64,000 bases of DNA from Mesobacillus jeotgali. Lineage in GTDB: Bacteria; Bacillota; Bacilli; Bacillales; Cytobacillaceae. Below are positions 37,527 through 46,600 of the stretch, one piece after another. The DNA is taken from NCBI RefSeq assembly GCF_900166585.1, contig NZ_FVZC01000009.1:992001-1056000 (forward strand). Direction: 5' to 3'. The notes below the pieces were generated by a model. The model saw nothing but the letters and a program-made list of their open reading frames with translations, did not search any database and was not told where the DNA came from. The stretch's first letter is position 1. Every line of letters starts with the position of its first letter. Both the position numbers and the translations under genes were made by a program.

Positions 37527-38860
37527 TGGCGTACAATAGTAGTCCGACATCACCTTTTGAAACAGCATCTAAGCTTGGGCATATTAATGTAATTGAGAGC
37601 GAATGGGTTCAATCATTAGTTCGGGAATTTGAAACTAATTCCTATGAAGTTTCGGATGGAGAGAAACAGGGATGGGAACAAGCAGAAACAACGGATTCTG
37701 AAAAGTTAAAGTATTTTTGGGCCGTTGATGGCTCCTATGTTTCGGTGACATCCGAAACAAAACCACCCAAAGAAGTATCATTTGTGAAAACAGCTCTAAT
37801 TTCAATAGACCGGTCGAAGTTAGAAAAAATTGACAAAGATCAACCTCATCCTTTGCAGTTGCAAGATATAATGACTAATAGTGCAGTTCAACACGCCACT
37901 GTTTTTCCACTAAAAAATATTAAGACTTCTCTAGGCTCTAATTACGATACCGTAAGACACATAGTAAGGGATTCCTTAAAGATAGATCAAAACGGAATGT
38001 TCTACGAAACTTTAAAATGGTTAGTTTATGAGAAATGGTCAGATAGTTTAACGCCGTCACCCGATTTTCAGTGTCCACAGTGTGATAAAGAGGTTTCCGG
38101 CTTAGAACCAGATCAAGATGAGAAAAACTGTGAGTTTTGTAGTAAAAAAGTATATCTTTCCGATATGATAGGTTTCCACTTAGACATGGATGAGGAAAGT
38201 GCTCCAGAAAGCGTAAGTTCCGCTTATATGCTAATTATGGAACACTTAATGTTATTTACAATAATCCGTTTGTTATGGAACCATAATGACAAAAAATTAG
38301 TTACTGAAACGTTATTTATAAAAGATGGCCCACTTACTTTACGTAGCCAGTATTCAAAACTAGTTCCAAAGATTAGATCGTTTTTAGAATTTGCAAAACA
38401 AACAGAACGTCCAATCCATATAATAGGGCAAGAGAAATCTGGTGTGTTTGCTGATCACCTATCTAAAATGGCGAGAGAATTGGAACCTATTGAAAGAAAC
38501 AGGCCTATGCACTTTTCAGTTTTAACCCACGAATATATACGAAAAGAGGTATATAGAACGCCCGACTTAATGAACGCATATGGGAAAAGGACAAACTGGG
38601 GTGAGAAAATGTATGTTAAGGTTGATCCCAATTCTTATTTAGTCCTTAATGTACCAACGGGTGAATACAAAGATAGTAAGGATTACCCTCAATCTTCAAA
38701 TTTAATAGGGCTAAATAGGATCCTTGCTACTCTTCCAGAACTAATTAGCCATAGATATACTGGAGCGCTTTTCCCAATTGAATTGGCAAACGGTATTGCC
38801 TCTATGTCCAGTTATCCTTCTTCAAAAATTTTGCAAAGGTTTTTGGAAGGAAGCTCTTAA
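37526..38860 (+). CDS. NurA-domain nuclease with a zinc ribbon insert
   Basis: 444 residues. WAVDGSY (D68) and FIKDGPLTLR are the NurA metal-site motifs of the RNase H-like nuclease fold. Between them is a four-cysteine ribbon, C183-x2-C186 and C202-x2-C205. C-terminal IIGQEKSG and the HRYTGALFPIELANGIASMS helix fit NurA. The gene overlaps herA by one base, so the two proteins are made in coupled fashion and likely form the HerA-NurA nuclease complex. A terminator follows. Confidence 0.85.
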   Translation: MAYNSSPTSPFETASKLGHINVIESEWVQSLVREFETNSYEVSDGEKQGWEQAETTDSEKLKYFWAVDGSYVSVTSETKPPKEVSFVKTALISIDRSKLEKIDKDQPHPLQLQDIMTNSAVQHATVFPLKNIKTSLGSNYDTVRHIVRDSLKIDQNGMFYETLKWLVYEKWSDSLTPSPDFQCPQCDKEVSGLEPDQDEKNCEFCSKKVYLSDMIGFHLDMDEESAPESVSSAYMLIMEHLMLFTIIRLLWNHNDKKLVTETLFIKDGPLTLRSQYSKLVPKIRSFLEFAKQTERPIHIIGQEKSGVFADHLSKMARELEPIERNRPMHFSVLTHEYIRKEVYRTPDLMNAYGKRTNWGEKMYVKVDPNSYLVLNVPTGEYKDSKDYPQSSNLIGLNRILATLPELISHRYTGALFPIELANGIASMSSYPSSKILQRFLEGSS

Positions 38861-38870
38861 TTTTACTGGT

Positions 38871-38902
38871 AAAAACCTTCCTTCTTTGGAAGGTTTTTTT
38901 AT
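38871..38902 (+). terminator. terminator after nurA
   Basis: AAAAACCTTCC (38871-38881) and GGAAGGTTTTTTT (38888-38900) form a clean Rho-independent terminator. It separates the methylase-HerA-NurA unit from the McrBC-like pair; a TATAAT box at 38915-38920 could start the second unit. Confidence 0.85.
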
Positions 38903-38949
38903 CCTTTGTTAAAATATAATTATAAAACTCAAATAACTGGAGAGGCAAA

Positions 38950-41538
38950 ATGAATAAACACGTATTTTTAAATATAGCGAAAAGAGTAAATAAAATTAAA
39001 ACACTAGGAACGAATAAATACAATTTGATAACTAATGTAAATAATCAAGAGATTTATTTAGAAACCGAAGCTAGTAGGGCTAAGTTTAAATCGGGAGAAA
39101 AAGCGAATCCATTTGAGAATATTTCTTTCAAATTCATTAATAGAGCTTGGGAAGAATTTATTATTGCTAGGCAAGCGAATTCTCATGATTTTCAGAAGGC
39201 AAGAGGACATTCGTCTTTTATAATTGCTTTTTTCTCTCAGTTACCTTTTGTCGAAGTAGTTAATCGTGACAATAAAATTGGAATAAAATTAAAAGAATTC
39301 CATACCGATGATATACCGAGTGAGCAGTACCAGAAAGTAAAGTTATTCTTAGACGAAGTATTAGAAGCAAAATATGACCCTAAGAACTTAAGTGGACAGA
39401 TAGATGGTAATTTATATAGAGTAAAATCGAGAGGAAGACAAGATTCAAGGTTATTGGGTTTTATTGATGAGTACAATAATATTAATAACAGTCAATTTAA
39501 CTTATACAAAAAAGCTGATAATAAAGATGAATACATGAAAAGCATTTTAATTAATGTAAGTTACTTTAAAATGGCTTTAATGATTTTAGATCTTCTAAGC
39601 AACATTTCAAAAAAAGAAAAGAAGGCCGCCCTCGAAGAGATAGGGATGTTAATTGTCAGGAACTCCCGAGGAGATAATTTAATGGTTGAATCAGTTGCTA
39701 AGGAAAGAACTCATAATCTTCTTAAGTGGCTGGAAAGCACAAATTTAATAGATTATAATTGGACTCCATATGAAAAGTACTTTGACGTTTTTAACAAGAA
39801 GGAGAACAGCATGGAAAGTAATTTAAGAGAAAGCTTATTAAAAATGATGAACGAGTACTTGCAAGCAAAAAGAGAGCCTTTTGGAGGTCATCCACTCGGA
39901 ACGTTTATAAGAAATGACGTACCGGTGGAGTTTACTCGATTACCTTTTGTACCTCCAACTGACTATGTTGTTACTGGCTCTGTAGGTCAGGGTGTATGGG
40001 CTCATGTGCCTTGGATTGCCATAATGAATAGGTCTGTCACAGTGTCAACACAAAGAGGATACTATATTGTTTACCTCTTCAGTGAGGATATGAGTAGTGT
40101 ATATCTAACTCTTGCTCAAGGTGTTACTGAAACTTCTCGAGAAGCAATACAAATAATTAAAGAAGAAATACGTAGATCTGTTCCTCTTTCCAGCAAAGTA
40201 AGGAAGGATGATGACTTTTATCTAGGGAATAGTCCAAGGGCAAAAGCTTACGCACAATCTACTGCACTTTATATACCCTATGATAATGAAAACATGCCGG
40301 ATGAGAGTGAACTACTGGCAGACCTAGAAGAAATGATTAATATTTACGAGAATTTTATTTCTATTAAGAATGGCAGTGTGCATTTTAGGTATGAAGGAGA
40401 TATTATGAGTGAAAATCCACATGATGTAACTAGAGAAAAATTCGAATATCTCTCTTACAATGATTTAGTTACTTATATTTATTCTTTTATTAAGGGTAAA
40501 GGTTTTTATTACGAAAAGGAAGAAGTAATCAATCTCTTCTTATCCCTAAAAACAAAACCTTTCGTCATCATCTCAGGTATTTCCGGAACAGGTAAAACAA
40601 AGATCGTCCAATGGTTTGCTGAAAGTGTAGGAGCAACAGAAAAGAATGGGCAATTTAGTTTAATCCCGATCCGTCCAGATTGGAATGATGGTTCTGACTT
40701 ACTGGGATATGTTGATATTAAAGGTGAGTTTAAAGAAGGACCTTTAACGAAGGTAATTAAGAACGCTCACCTGAATCCTGATCTGCCTTATTTTGTGCTT
40801 CTGGATGAGATGAATCTGGCGCGTGTTGAGTATTATTTTAGTGATATTTTAAGTGTGATGGAGAGCCGTAAGTGGGAGAATGGTGAGGTTGTTTCTTCAA
40901 CTCTTCTCTCTAGTGATGTGTATGGGGAGGACCTTACTCTTCCAAACAATCTTTATATAATCGGAACGGTTAATATGGATGAAACGACGCACCCATTCAG
41001 CAAAAAGGTATTGGATCGGGCAAATACGATTGAGTTTAATCGTGTTAATCTTGGTAACCTGGCTTTTTTAACTGAGCTTGAAGAAGTGGAGCCGAAAGTC
41101 ATCGGTCATGATCGTTTTGCTTCTAAGTATCTTCATTTAAAGGACGTATATAAAGAAAATAAAGAATTAGTGACCAGGGCTACGGATGAGCTGGTTAAAA
41201 TCAATGAATCACTCCAGTTGATTAATGCGCATGTTGGTTACCGTGTTCGGGATGAGATCTGTTTTTATCTGGCTTACAATGAAGAATCAAATTTAATGAA
41301 GTTTGAAAATGCATTTGACCACTGCATCATGCAGAAGATACTTCCGCGAATTGCCGGCAGCGACACCAGAGTGGAGCAATTGCTGAGGGAACTTTATAGT
41401 CTGTTTGCGAATAAAGACTATGAAGAAGATGGTCAAAATGACATTCAAAATGCCAAGTATCCGCGAAGCGCAGCAAAGGTTGCTGAAATGCTTGGGAGGT
41501 TAAGAAACGATGGCTTTACTTCCTTCTGGATCTCGTGA
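38950..41538 (+). CDS. McrB-like AAA+ GTPase with DUF3578 (MrcB_N) domain
   Basis: 862 residues. An unrecognised helical N-terminal region (1-285) is followed by a DUF3578-like modified-DNA reader (about 290-480, with VTGSVGQGVWAHVPWIAIMN). The McrB motor has Walker A G543-ISGTGKT, Walker B LLDEMN (D619, E620) and NVDE-like GTVNMDETTHPFS (N675). CGAGAGGC upstream (GGAGAGG at 38939-38945) supports the ATG. It shares 29 bases with the next gene. The 5' half is far more AT-rich than the 3' half. Expected to bind modified DNA and drive the McrC-like nuclease. Confidence 0.88.
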   Translation: MNKHVFLNIAKRVNKIKTLGTNKYNLITNVNNQEIYLETEASRAKFKSGEKANPFENISFKFINRAWEEFIIARQANSHDFQKARGHSSFIIAFFSQLPFVEVVNRDNKIGIKLKEFHTDDIPSEQYQKVKLFLDEVLEAKYDPKNLSGQIDGNLYRVKSRGRQDSRLLGFIDEYNNINNSQFNLYKKADNKDEYMKSILINVSYFKMALMILDLLSNISKKEKKAALEEIGMLIVRNSRGDNLMVESVAKERTHNLLKWLESTNLIDYNWTPYEKYFDVFNKKENSMESNLRESLLKMMNEYLQAKREPFGGHPLGTFIRNDVPVEFTRLPFVPPTDYVVTGSVGQGVWAHVPWIAIMNRSVTVSTQRGYYIVYLFSEDMSSVYLTLAQGVTETSREAIQIIKEEIRRSVPLSSKVRKDDDFYLGNSPRAKAYAQSTALYIPYDNENMPDESELLADLEEMINIYENFISIKNGSVHFRYEGDIMSENPHDVTREKFEYLSYNDLVTYIYSFIKGKGFYYEKEEVINLFLSLKTKPFVIISGISGTGKTKIVQWFAESVGATEKNGQFSLIPIRPDWNDGSDLLGYVDIKGEFKEGPLTKVIKNAHLNPDLPYFVLLDEMNLARVEYYFSDILSVMESRKWENGEVVSSTLLSSDVYGEDLTLPNNLYIIGTVNMDETTHPFSKKVLDRANTIEFNRVNLGNLAFLTELEEVEPKVIGHDRFASKYLHLKDVYKENKELVTRATDELVKINESLQLINAHVGYRVRDEICFYLAYNEESNLMKFENAFDHCIMQKILPRIAGSDTRVEQLLRELYSLFANKDYEEDGQNDIQNAKYPRSAAKVAEMLGRLRNDGFTSFWIS

Positions 41539-43984
41539 TGATGTTGAATTAGTAAAAATTGAGACCGAGGATCTTTCATTAGTGATAAAGGGAAAACCTT
41601 ATCATGAACGGTATGAAGGATTACGGCAATATAAGGCTATGGACCGTCATGATGTAATGTACTTTAATGCTGTTAGTGATTCCATCCAGAATGAAAAGAT
41701 TTATGATATCTCCGTTCAAGAGTTGGTAAACCCAACAATCCAAAGGCCGATCTTCTTTGAAAATGGGATCTATCAGCTTATTGTCGTTCCGAAAGATGAT
41801 CGGGAGTTCACTTTTTATCACGAATATCCTCTTATCAGACAAGCTGTTTCTCCTGTTCCTATTGGCAGTCAATCTATTTTAATGGGGAATCTGCAGTTTC
41901 AAAACGAGGTTGGTTTTACAACGTTTGAGATAAGAGCCGATGGTAAAACACTCCTTGAAGTCACACTGGAAATTTTCCCTGTTAAACTTGATTATAAAAA
42001 CGATTATCAAAAGTTATTAGAAGAAGTAAACGATGAAATTTATAACCTGGCTTTTCACTTTATCCGAAAAACATATTTGGGTGCCAGGCTAAAGCTAGAG
42101 GGAAATCCGTCGAAAGCGGAATTTTACCGGCTGATCAGTGAGCATTTTCATCAATTTCTTCAGGCAGTTGCGAGAATTGAATTTCAACCTCATCATAAAT
42201 TGGAGAAGACTTATGAAAAAGCACGCGGGGACCAGCTGAGGAAGCAAGACTCTGTAAGCAGGAATTTTTTAAGGAAGCGTGCAAACGTCTTTGTGGATGT
42301 ATCAAAAGGGATTGACATTCATGGCAGGAAAGTGATGCCAACAGAAGGGTTAAAAATCAAAAAAGAGCTTACATATGATACTTTGGAGAACCGCTATGTT
42401 AAGTGGATGATCGTGCGGATTAGACAAAAGCTGGATGATTTATTGGACTCTATTGTGAGCAAAAACAGATGGACCAGAGAGAAGCCAGATTATGACTTAG
42501 TTGAGAAAATTGAATCGATGTCGAAACAGTTAAAGACAAAGCTGAGCAGTCCTTTTTGGAAGCCTATTGGCAAGCTGGACCGATCAGTTATGAGTCTGGT
42601 TCTGCAAATGGCGCCTGGTTATCGGGATGCTTTTCAAATCTATTTAACCGTATCCAAAGGATTGATGCTGCAGGGGAAGCTTTACCAAATGTCGGTGAAG
42701 GATGTTGCGACTCTCTATGAATATTGGACTTTCTTGAAGCTAGGGCAAATTCTTGGCTGTAAGTATAAGCTTATTAGCCAGGATATTGTACAGGTTAACA
42801 GGGAAGGTTTGTTTGTAAATCTGGAAGCAAATAAAACGGCCAGAAGGATATTCAGGCATCCTGTTACGAATGAAGAAATCATTTTAGCGTATCAAAAACG
42901 GGAAAGCAGCTTGCCGACTGTTTCGCAAATACCTGATACAATGCTGAGCATTGAGAAAAAAGGTAAGGGATACAAATACCATTATATTTTTGATGCCAAG
43001 TATCGGATCGATTATGCCCAGGAAGACAGCTATTACCAGAAACGATATAAGATACCCGGTCCAATGGAGGATGACATTAATACAATGCATCGATATCGGG
43101 ATTCAATTGTTGCAACAAGTGGGGGACCATTTGAAAGAACCGCTTTTGGAGCTTATGTGTTATTCCCATGGTTTGACGAAACTCTCTATGAAGAGCACCA
43201 TTTTTACAAGAGTATTGATAAAGTGAATATAGGCGGGCTGCCTTTTCTTCCGAATGCCACGAATATGGTTGAACGGTTCGTAGAAAGATTGATCGATAAG
43301 AGCCCGGAGGAGATACAAAAAGAAGGGATCCTGCCAAGAGGGGCACATGAAGAATGGAAGTCGAGCATGGATCAAATGGTAATGGTTGGACTTGTTTCCG
43401 ATCAAGAGAGTTATGATCAATTCATCAAGGAAGCCTATTATCAAATTCCTGTGAAACAATTAAGAAAAGGCTGGCAGGAAGCTGAGTTTATAGCTTTGTA
43501 TGTTAAAAACAGCTTGAATAGTGATAATGGAGTGCGGCTTTACGCAAAGATTAAAGATGTCATGCCTTATTATGATGGTACTGAAGAATACATGCGTTTT
43601 CGCATAGCTGCCTGGTCCAGATTGAAGCAGAATATTAGACCTGTATATTATGGCATTTCCAACTATGTGATGACGACTTTAAATAACCTAAAAGAAGCTC
43701 AGGAACTTCCTGAATTATTTATGAAATCCAATGAAGAGAGGTCCATATGGCGAATGCTTAGGAGGGTCTCGGATCACATTAGGATTGACCTGGACCACGA
43801 GAATCTTGATAGGGCTTCTAGAATTTCGGAATATAAGATTAAAGATATCAAAGTGATCATGGATAAGCAGGATAGAGAAATCCGATTTATTAAAAATTAC
43901 ACAGAAGAAGCGGTTTCGATTGAACAATTAGAGAAAAATCCTTCAGGGGTTTTTAAGAAATTGATAGAAATGCTTCAAGAATAG
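41510..43984 (+). CDS. McrC-like nuclease with DUF2357 domain
   Basis: 824 residues, starting inside the end of the mcrB-like gene. The N-terminal part (1-130) is beta-rich, DUF2357 follows with helical coiled regions (about 140-330), and the PD-(D/E)XK site reads SIEKKG...YIFDAKYRID with D495, K497. The C-terminal 250 residues are unassigned. LlaJI R2 is a known member of this arrangement. It should cut DNA when activated by the McrB-like partner. A terminator follows directly. Confidence 0.85.
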   Translation: MALLPSGSRDDVELVKIETEDLSLVIKGKPYHERYEGLRQYKAMDRHDVMYFNAVSDSIQNEKIYDISVQELVNPTIQRPIFFENGIYQLIVVPKDDREFTFYHEYPLIRQAVSPVPIGSQSILMGNLQFQNEVGFTTFEIRADGKTLLEVTLEIFPVKLDYKNDYQKLLEEVNDEIYNLAFHFIRKTYLGARLKLEGNPSKAEFYRLISEHFHQFLQAVARIEFQPHHKLEKTYEKARGDQLRKQDSVSRNFLRKRANVFVDVSKGIDIHGRKVMPTEGLKIKKELTYDTLENRYVKWMIVRIRQKLDDLLDSIVSKNRWTREKPDYDLVEKIESMSKQLKTKLSSPFWKPIGKLDRSVMSLVLQMAPGYRDAFQIYLTVSKGLMLQGKLYQMSVKDVATLYEYWTFLKLGQILGCKYKLISQDIVQVNREGLFVNLEANKTARRIFRHPVTNEEIILAYQKRESSLPTVSQIPDTMLSIEKKGKGYKYHYIFDAKYRIDYAQEDSYYQKRYKIPGPMEDDINTMHRYRDSIVATSGGPFERTAFGAYVLFPWFDETLYEEHHFYKSIDKVNIGGLPFLPNATNMVERFVERLIDKSPEEIQKEGILPRGAHEEWKSSMDQMVMVGLVSDQESYDQFIKEAYYQIPVKQLRKGWQEAEFIALYVKNSLNSDNGVRLYAKIKDVMPYYDGTEEYMRFRIAAWSRLKQNIRPVYYGISNYVMTTLNNLKEAQELPELFMKSNEERSIWRMLRRVSDHIRIDLDHENLDRASRISEYKIKDIKVIMDKQDREIRFIKNYTEEAVSIEQLEKNPSGVFKKLIEMLQE

Positions 43985-43991
43985 TGCGATT

Positions 43992-44020
43992 AAAGGCAGA
44001 CAATGAGTCTGCCTTTTTGT
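43992..44020 (+). terminator. terminator after mcrC-like gene
   Basis: AAAGGCAGAC (43992-44001) and GTCTGCCTTTTT (44007-44018) with loop AATGA close the defence island. Confidence 0.88.
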
Positions 44021-44044
44021 GTAACTTTAAACTTTTGGTGTTAA

Positions 44045-44242
44045 TTATTCATGGATTGGCTTGCACACTTTGCAAGTTTTAACGGAAGGATCGTTTAGCT
44101 CTTCAAGATGTTGTAGAGGGCGATAGTAACCGTTCTTCTCCTTATTAATGATCACTTTTAAATCAAAATTCTTTTTTATGATATAGGAGCAATTTGTTTT
44201 ATGAAGCTTGTTTCCAGTAGCGCTGTCATAAAACGACAACAT
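44045..44242 (-). CDS. small Cys/His protein, 65 aa
   Basis: Contains HKTNC near residue 14-18 and CKVCKP at the end, an H-x3-C plus C-x2-C pattern like the small zinc or Ada-type segment found at the end of some secreted nucleases. No clear ribosome site precedes the ATG on the minus strand. It may be a fragment of a longer gene. Function unknown. Confidence 0.35.
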   Translation of the reverse strand: MLSFYDSATGNKLHKTNCSYIIKKNFDLKVIINKEKNGYYRPLQHLEELNDPSVKTCKVCKPIHE

Positions 44243-44374
44243 AAGGATATTTCAGGATTTCAGCAAACATCTTTATAGCCACTAATAACACTCCCTTTTT
44301 CTATGAATATATCACTCAGAACAGGGAAATGGTATAATTTAACTAAAGTATATTCTGAATAGAGGGAAAATGAT

Positions 44375-44470
44375 ATGGCTGCATATTTTACTGTGGAAAA
44401 ATTTGATTTTCCGGGAAATTTACGAGGCAGAAGTATTCATATAAATGTTATGTGTGGGTTAGTGGTCTAA
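44375..44470 (+). CDS. 31-residue ORF just upstream of MazG-like gene
   Basis: Starts at ATG 44375 with GAGGGA (44362-44367) at good spacing and ends 2 bases before the next ATG. The peptide has FTVEKFDFPGNLRG and looks like the start of a longer protein. It may be a leader peptide or a truncated gene that now couples translation of the next one. Confidence 0.35.
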   Translation: MAAYFTVEKFDFPGNLRGRSIHINVMCGLVV

Positions 44471-44472
44471 GT

Positions 44473-44805
44473 ATGGGTAAGTCAAAGGTTTATAACAAGT
44501 TAGTCAGGGACCGAATACCTGAAATCATTCATCAGTCAGGAAAGGGATTTAATACAAAAAAACTGGTACATGATGAATATATCAAAGAGTTGAAAAAGAA
44601 AGCATTTGAGGAACTGAACGAATACACAAATAGTGCTAGCACACAAGAAGCAGCTGAAGAATTGGCAGATTTATTAGAAGTAATGTATTCGCTAGCAGAA
44701 GTTCATGGTTATAAATTTAATCAGATTGAGGAAATTCGTAAACGGAAAGCAGAGGTTAGAGGCGGGTTTAGGGAAAGGATATTTTTGATTGATGTTGAGG
44801 GGTAG
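44473..44805 (+). CDS. MazG-like / phosphoribosyl-ATP pyrophosphohydrolase-like protein
   Basis: 110 residues starting MGKSKVYNKLVRDRIPEII. The KLVRDRIP signature and FEELNEY...AAEELADLLEVMYSLAEVHGY, with the EExxE...D metal-binding pattern, place it among all-alpha NTP pyrophosphohydrolases. It likely clears non-canonical or toxic nucleotides. It is not next to his genes, so a histidine role is unlikely. Ribosome site is weak; see the coupled 31-residue ORF. Confidence 0.8.
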   Translation: MGKSKVYNKLVRDRIPEIIHQSGKGFNTKKLVHDEYIKELKKKAFEELNEYTNSASTQEAAEELADLLEVMYSLAEVHGYKFNQIEEIRKRKAEVRGGFRERIFLIDVEG

Positions 44806-44996
44806 ATAAAGGCAAATAGGAGAAAAGATGATGGTTAAAAAGACATTTACATACCCTTTAATAGATTGCTGGAAACTTCAGTGGATGGCCTAACAAATGA
44901 ACAAAAGATCAGTTTATGAAGAAATGGATTCGAGACTAGGAGAAGGTGGAAGAAAAGTGGCTGTTGTTATCAAAAAAGGTCTTGGGGAGAAGTGGG

Positions 44997-45512
44997 ATGG
45001 CTTTTTTTAGAAATATACTTAAAGGTTTAGTCTACATATTTGTATTTGGTTGGCTAATGGGATTCTTATTCAATTTCGTTTCAGCTTTATCAGGATTCAT
45101 CATTCAACCAGGGGTGCCTGAAAATGTAAATAACTTAATATGGTCGCTGGTGAGCATTCTGATAGTGCTTGTTTCATTTTTGATCTGCCGAAAAATTGTC
45201 CTTGATGTAATTGGCTTTTGTTTGACTTGTGGCTTTATGGGATATCCTTTATTGCATGCTATGCTAGCTATGATCCCGACTCTTCTTTTACTGTTTAAAT
45301 TTGAGAATAATGGATGGATTCATGAAATAATTATTGGAGCTGTTCTAATCCTCGTCTTTTTCTTTGTTGTAAGTCCTTTCTATCAAAGATTTATCAAGTG
45401 GTATTTTAGAAAGAAAGAGATCTTACTGGCAAAGAAGGAAACATTAGAACCTGTTGCTCCTCCACCCAATGCCAAAAACAAAAAGAAACGTAAAAACAAA
45501 AGAATTAGTTAG
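44997..45512 (+). CDS. hypothetical membrane protein, 171 aa
   Basis: The ATG at 44997 follows GGGGAGA (44984-44990). Four or five hydrophobic segments span residues 8-140. The C-terminal tail is strongly basic and proline-containing (PVAPPPNAKNKKKRKNKR), probably cytosolic. No family is recognised. Confidence 0.6.
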   Translation: MAFFRNILKGLVYIFVFGWLMGFLFNFVSALSGFIIQPGVPENVNNLIWSLVSILIVLVSFLICRKIVLDVIGFCLTCGFMGYPLLHAMLAMIPTLLLLFKFENNGWIHEIIIGAVLILVFFFVVSPFYQRFIKWYFRKKEILLAKKETLEPVAPPPNAKNKKKRKNKRIS

Positions 45513-45749
45513 GAAGCAGGGCTCTTTGCTTTGGATGCTATAATCTTTTAAACTTAGAGAATTAACTTGGTAAATCTTACTGATAACCTACCGTGTGGCA
45601 TGTAATGTCGGCGGAAATATTCACCAACTTTTAATCTGGAAGTAAGCATCGCTTTTTTCTGCAAGACGTGCAGCTGTTTTTAGTAGTAAGCGATAGATAA
45701 TCAAACTTCGGATAGGCCTTTATAGAATAATGGAAGAGTGAGGATTAAA

Positions 45750-46523
45750 ATGGCTAATCTAAAAGGAAAACTTGCAATTGTTACTGGTGCAAGTCGTTCA
45801 AAGGGAATAGGGGCTGCGATTTGTCGCTCACTTGCGAATGCTGGGGCAGATGTGTTTTTTACACATTGGTCTCCGTTTGATGAGATGAGCGGTAATGATG
45901 AGGATTTCCCCAATATGTTATGTGAAGAGTTAAGAAATATTGGAGTGAATGCTGCTCACATGGAAGTTGATTTGAGTAGTAATGAATCATCCAGTCTTAT
46001 TATGGACAGGGTTGTAGAAACGTTGGGAACCCCTGGCATATTAGTGAACAACGCTACCTTTGAATCTCCTGCAAGTTTTCGAACTTTGAATAGAGAGATT
46101 CTGGACATGCATTACAAAGTGAACAACAGTGGGACACTTATGCTGTCACTGGAATTTGCCAAACGGTATGAAAAGTCATTTCCTGAGGGGAAAGATGGCC
46201 GAATCATTAATATGGTATCTAAAGGTCCTGACCCTAACAATCTCGCCTATATAGCAACTAAAGGAATGATTATCGCCATAACCGAACCATTATCAGTGGC
46301 GTTAGTCCCCATCGGTATCACAGTGAATTCTGTCGATCCTGGTCCCACTGATTCCGGTTGGATAAATGATGAATTGAGAGAACAGCTATTGCCACTGTTT
46401 CCAACAGGACGTATAGGAGTACCTGAAGATGCGGCGAGGTTAATTACGTTCTTAGCCAGTGATGATTCTGGATGGATTACTGGACAAACGATAAAATCCG
46501 AGGGTGGATTTTTGGGTAAATAA
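45750..46523 (+). CDS. SDR family oxidoreductase
   Basis: 257 residues starting MANLKGKLAIVTGASRSKGIG at 45750 with GTGAGG upstream. Nucleotide motif TGASRSKGIG, NNAT in place of the usual NNAG, and YIATKG with conserved Tyr and Lys. The catalytic serine position reads NMVSKG. C-terminal ITGQTIKSEGGF. A 3-oxoacyl reductase-like enzyme of unknown substrate; the altered NNAG is common in divergent members. Confidence 0.88.
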   Translation: MANLKGKLAIVTGASRSKGIGAAICRSLANAGADVFFTHWSPFDEMSGNDEDFPNMLCEELRNIGVNAAHMEVDLSSNESSSLIMDRVVETLGTPGILVNNATFESPASFRTLNREILDMHYKVNNSGTLMLSLEFAKRYEKSFPEGKDGRIINMVSKGPDPNNLAYIATKGMIIAITEPLSVALVPIGITVNSVDPGPTDSGWINDELREQLLPLFPTGRIGVPEDAARLITFLASDDSGWITGQTIKSEGGFLGK

Positions 46524-46555
46524 GAAATTTAAGAATACTAATATGTGACATTTTT

Positions 46556-46600
46556 AGCCTGATTCCTTGCTGACTGTGCAGGAAACAGGCTTATGTTTTA
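46556..46600 (+). terminator. terminator after SDR gene
   Basis: AGCCTGATTCCTTGC (46556-46570) pairs with GCAGGAAACAGGCT (46578-46591) with one small mismatch, then TATGTTTTA. Confidence 0.75.

Noticed and set aside
34707..43984. DISARM, BREX or Dnd/Ssp system
   Set aside because: No DrmA/B, PglX/BrxC or DndA-E/Ssp-type genes are present; HerA and NurA motifs are distinct.
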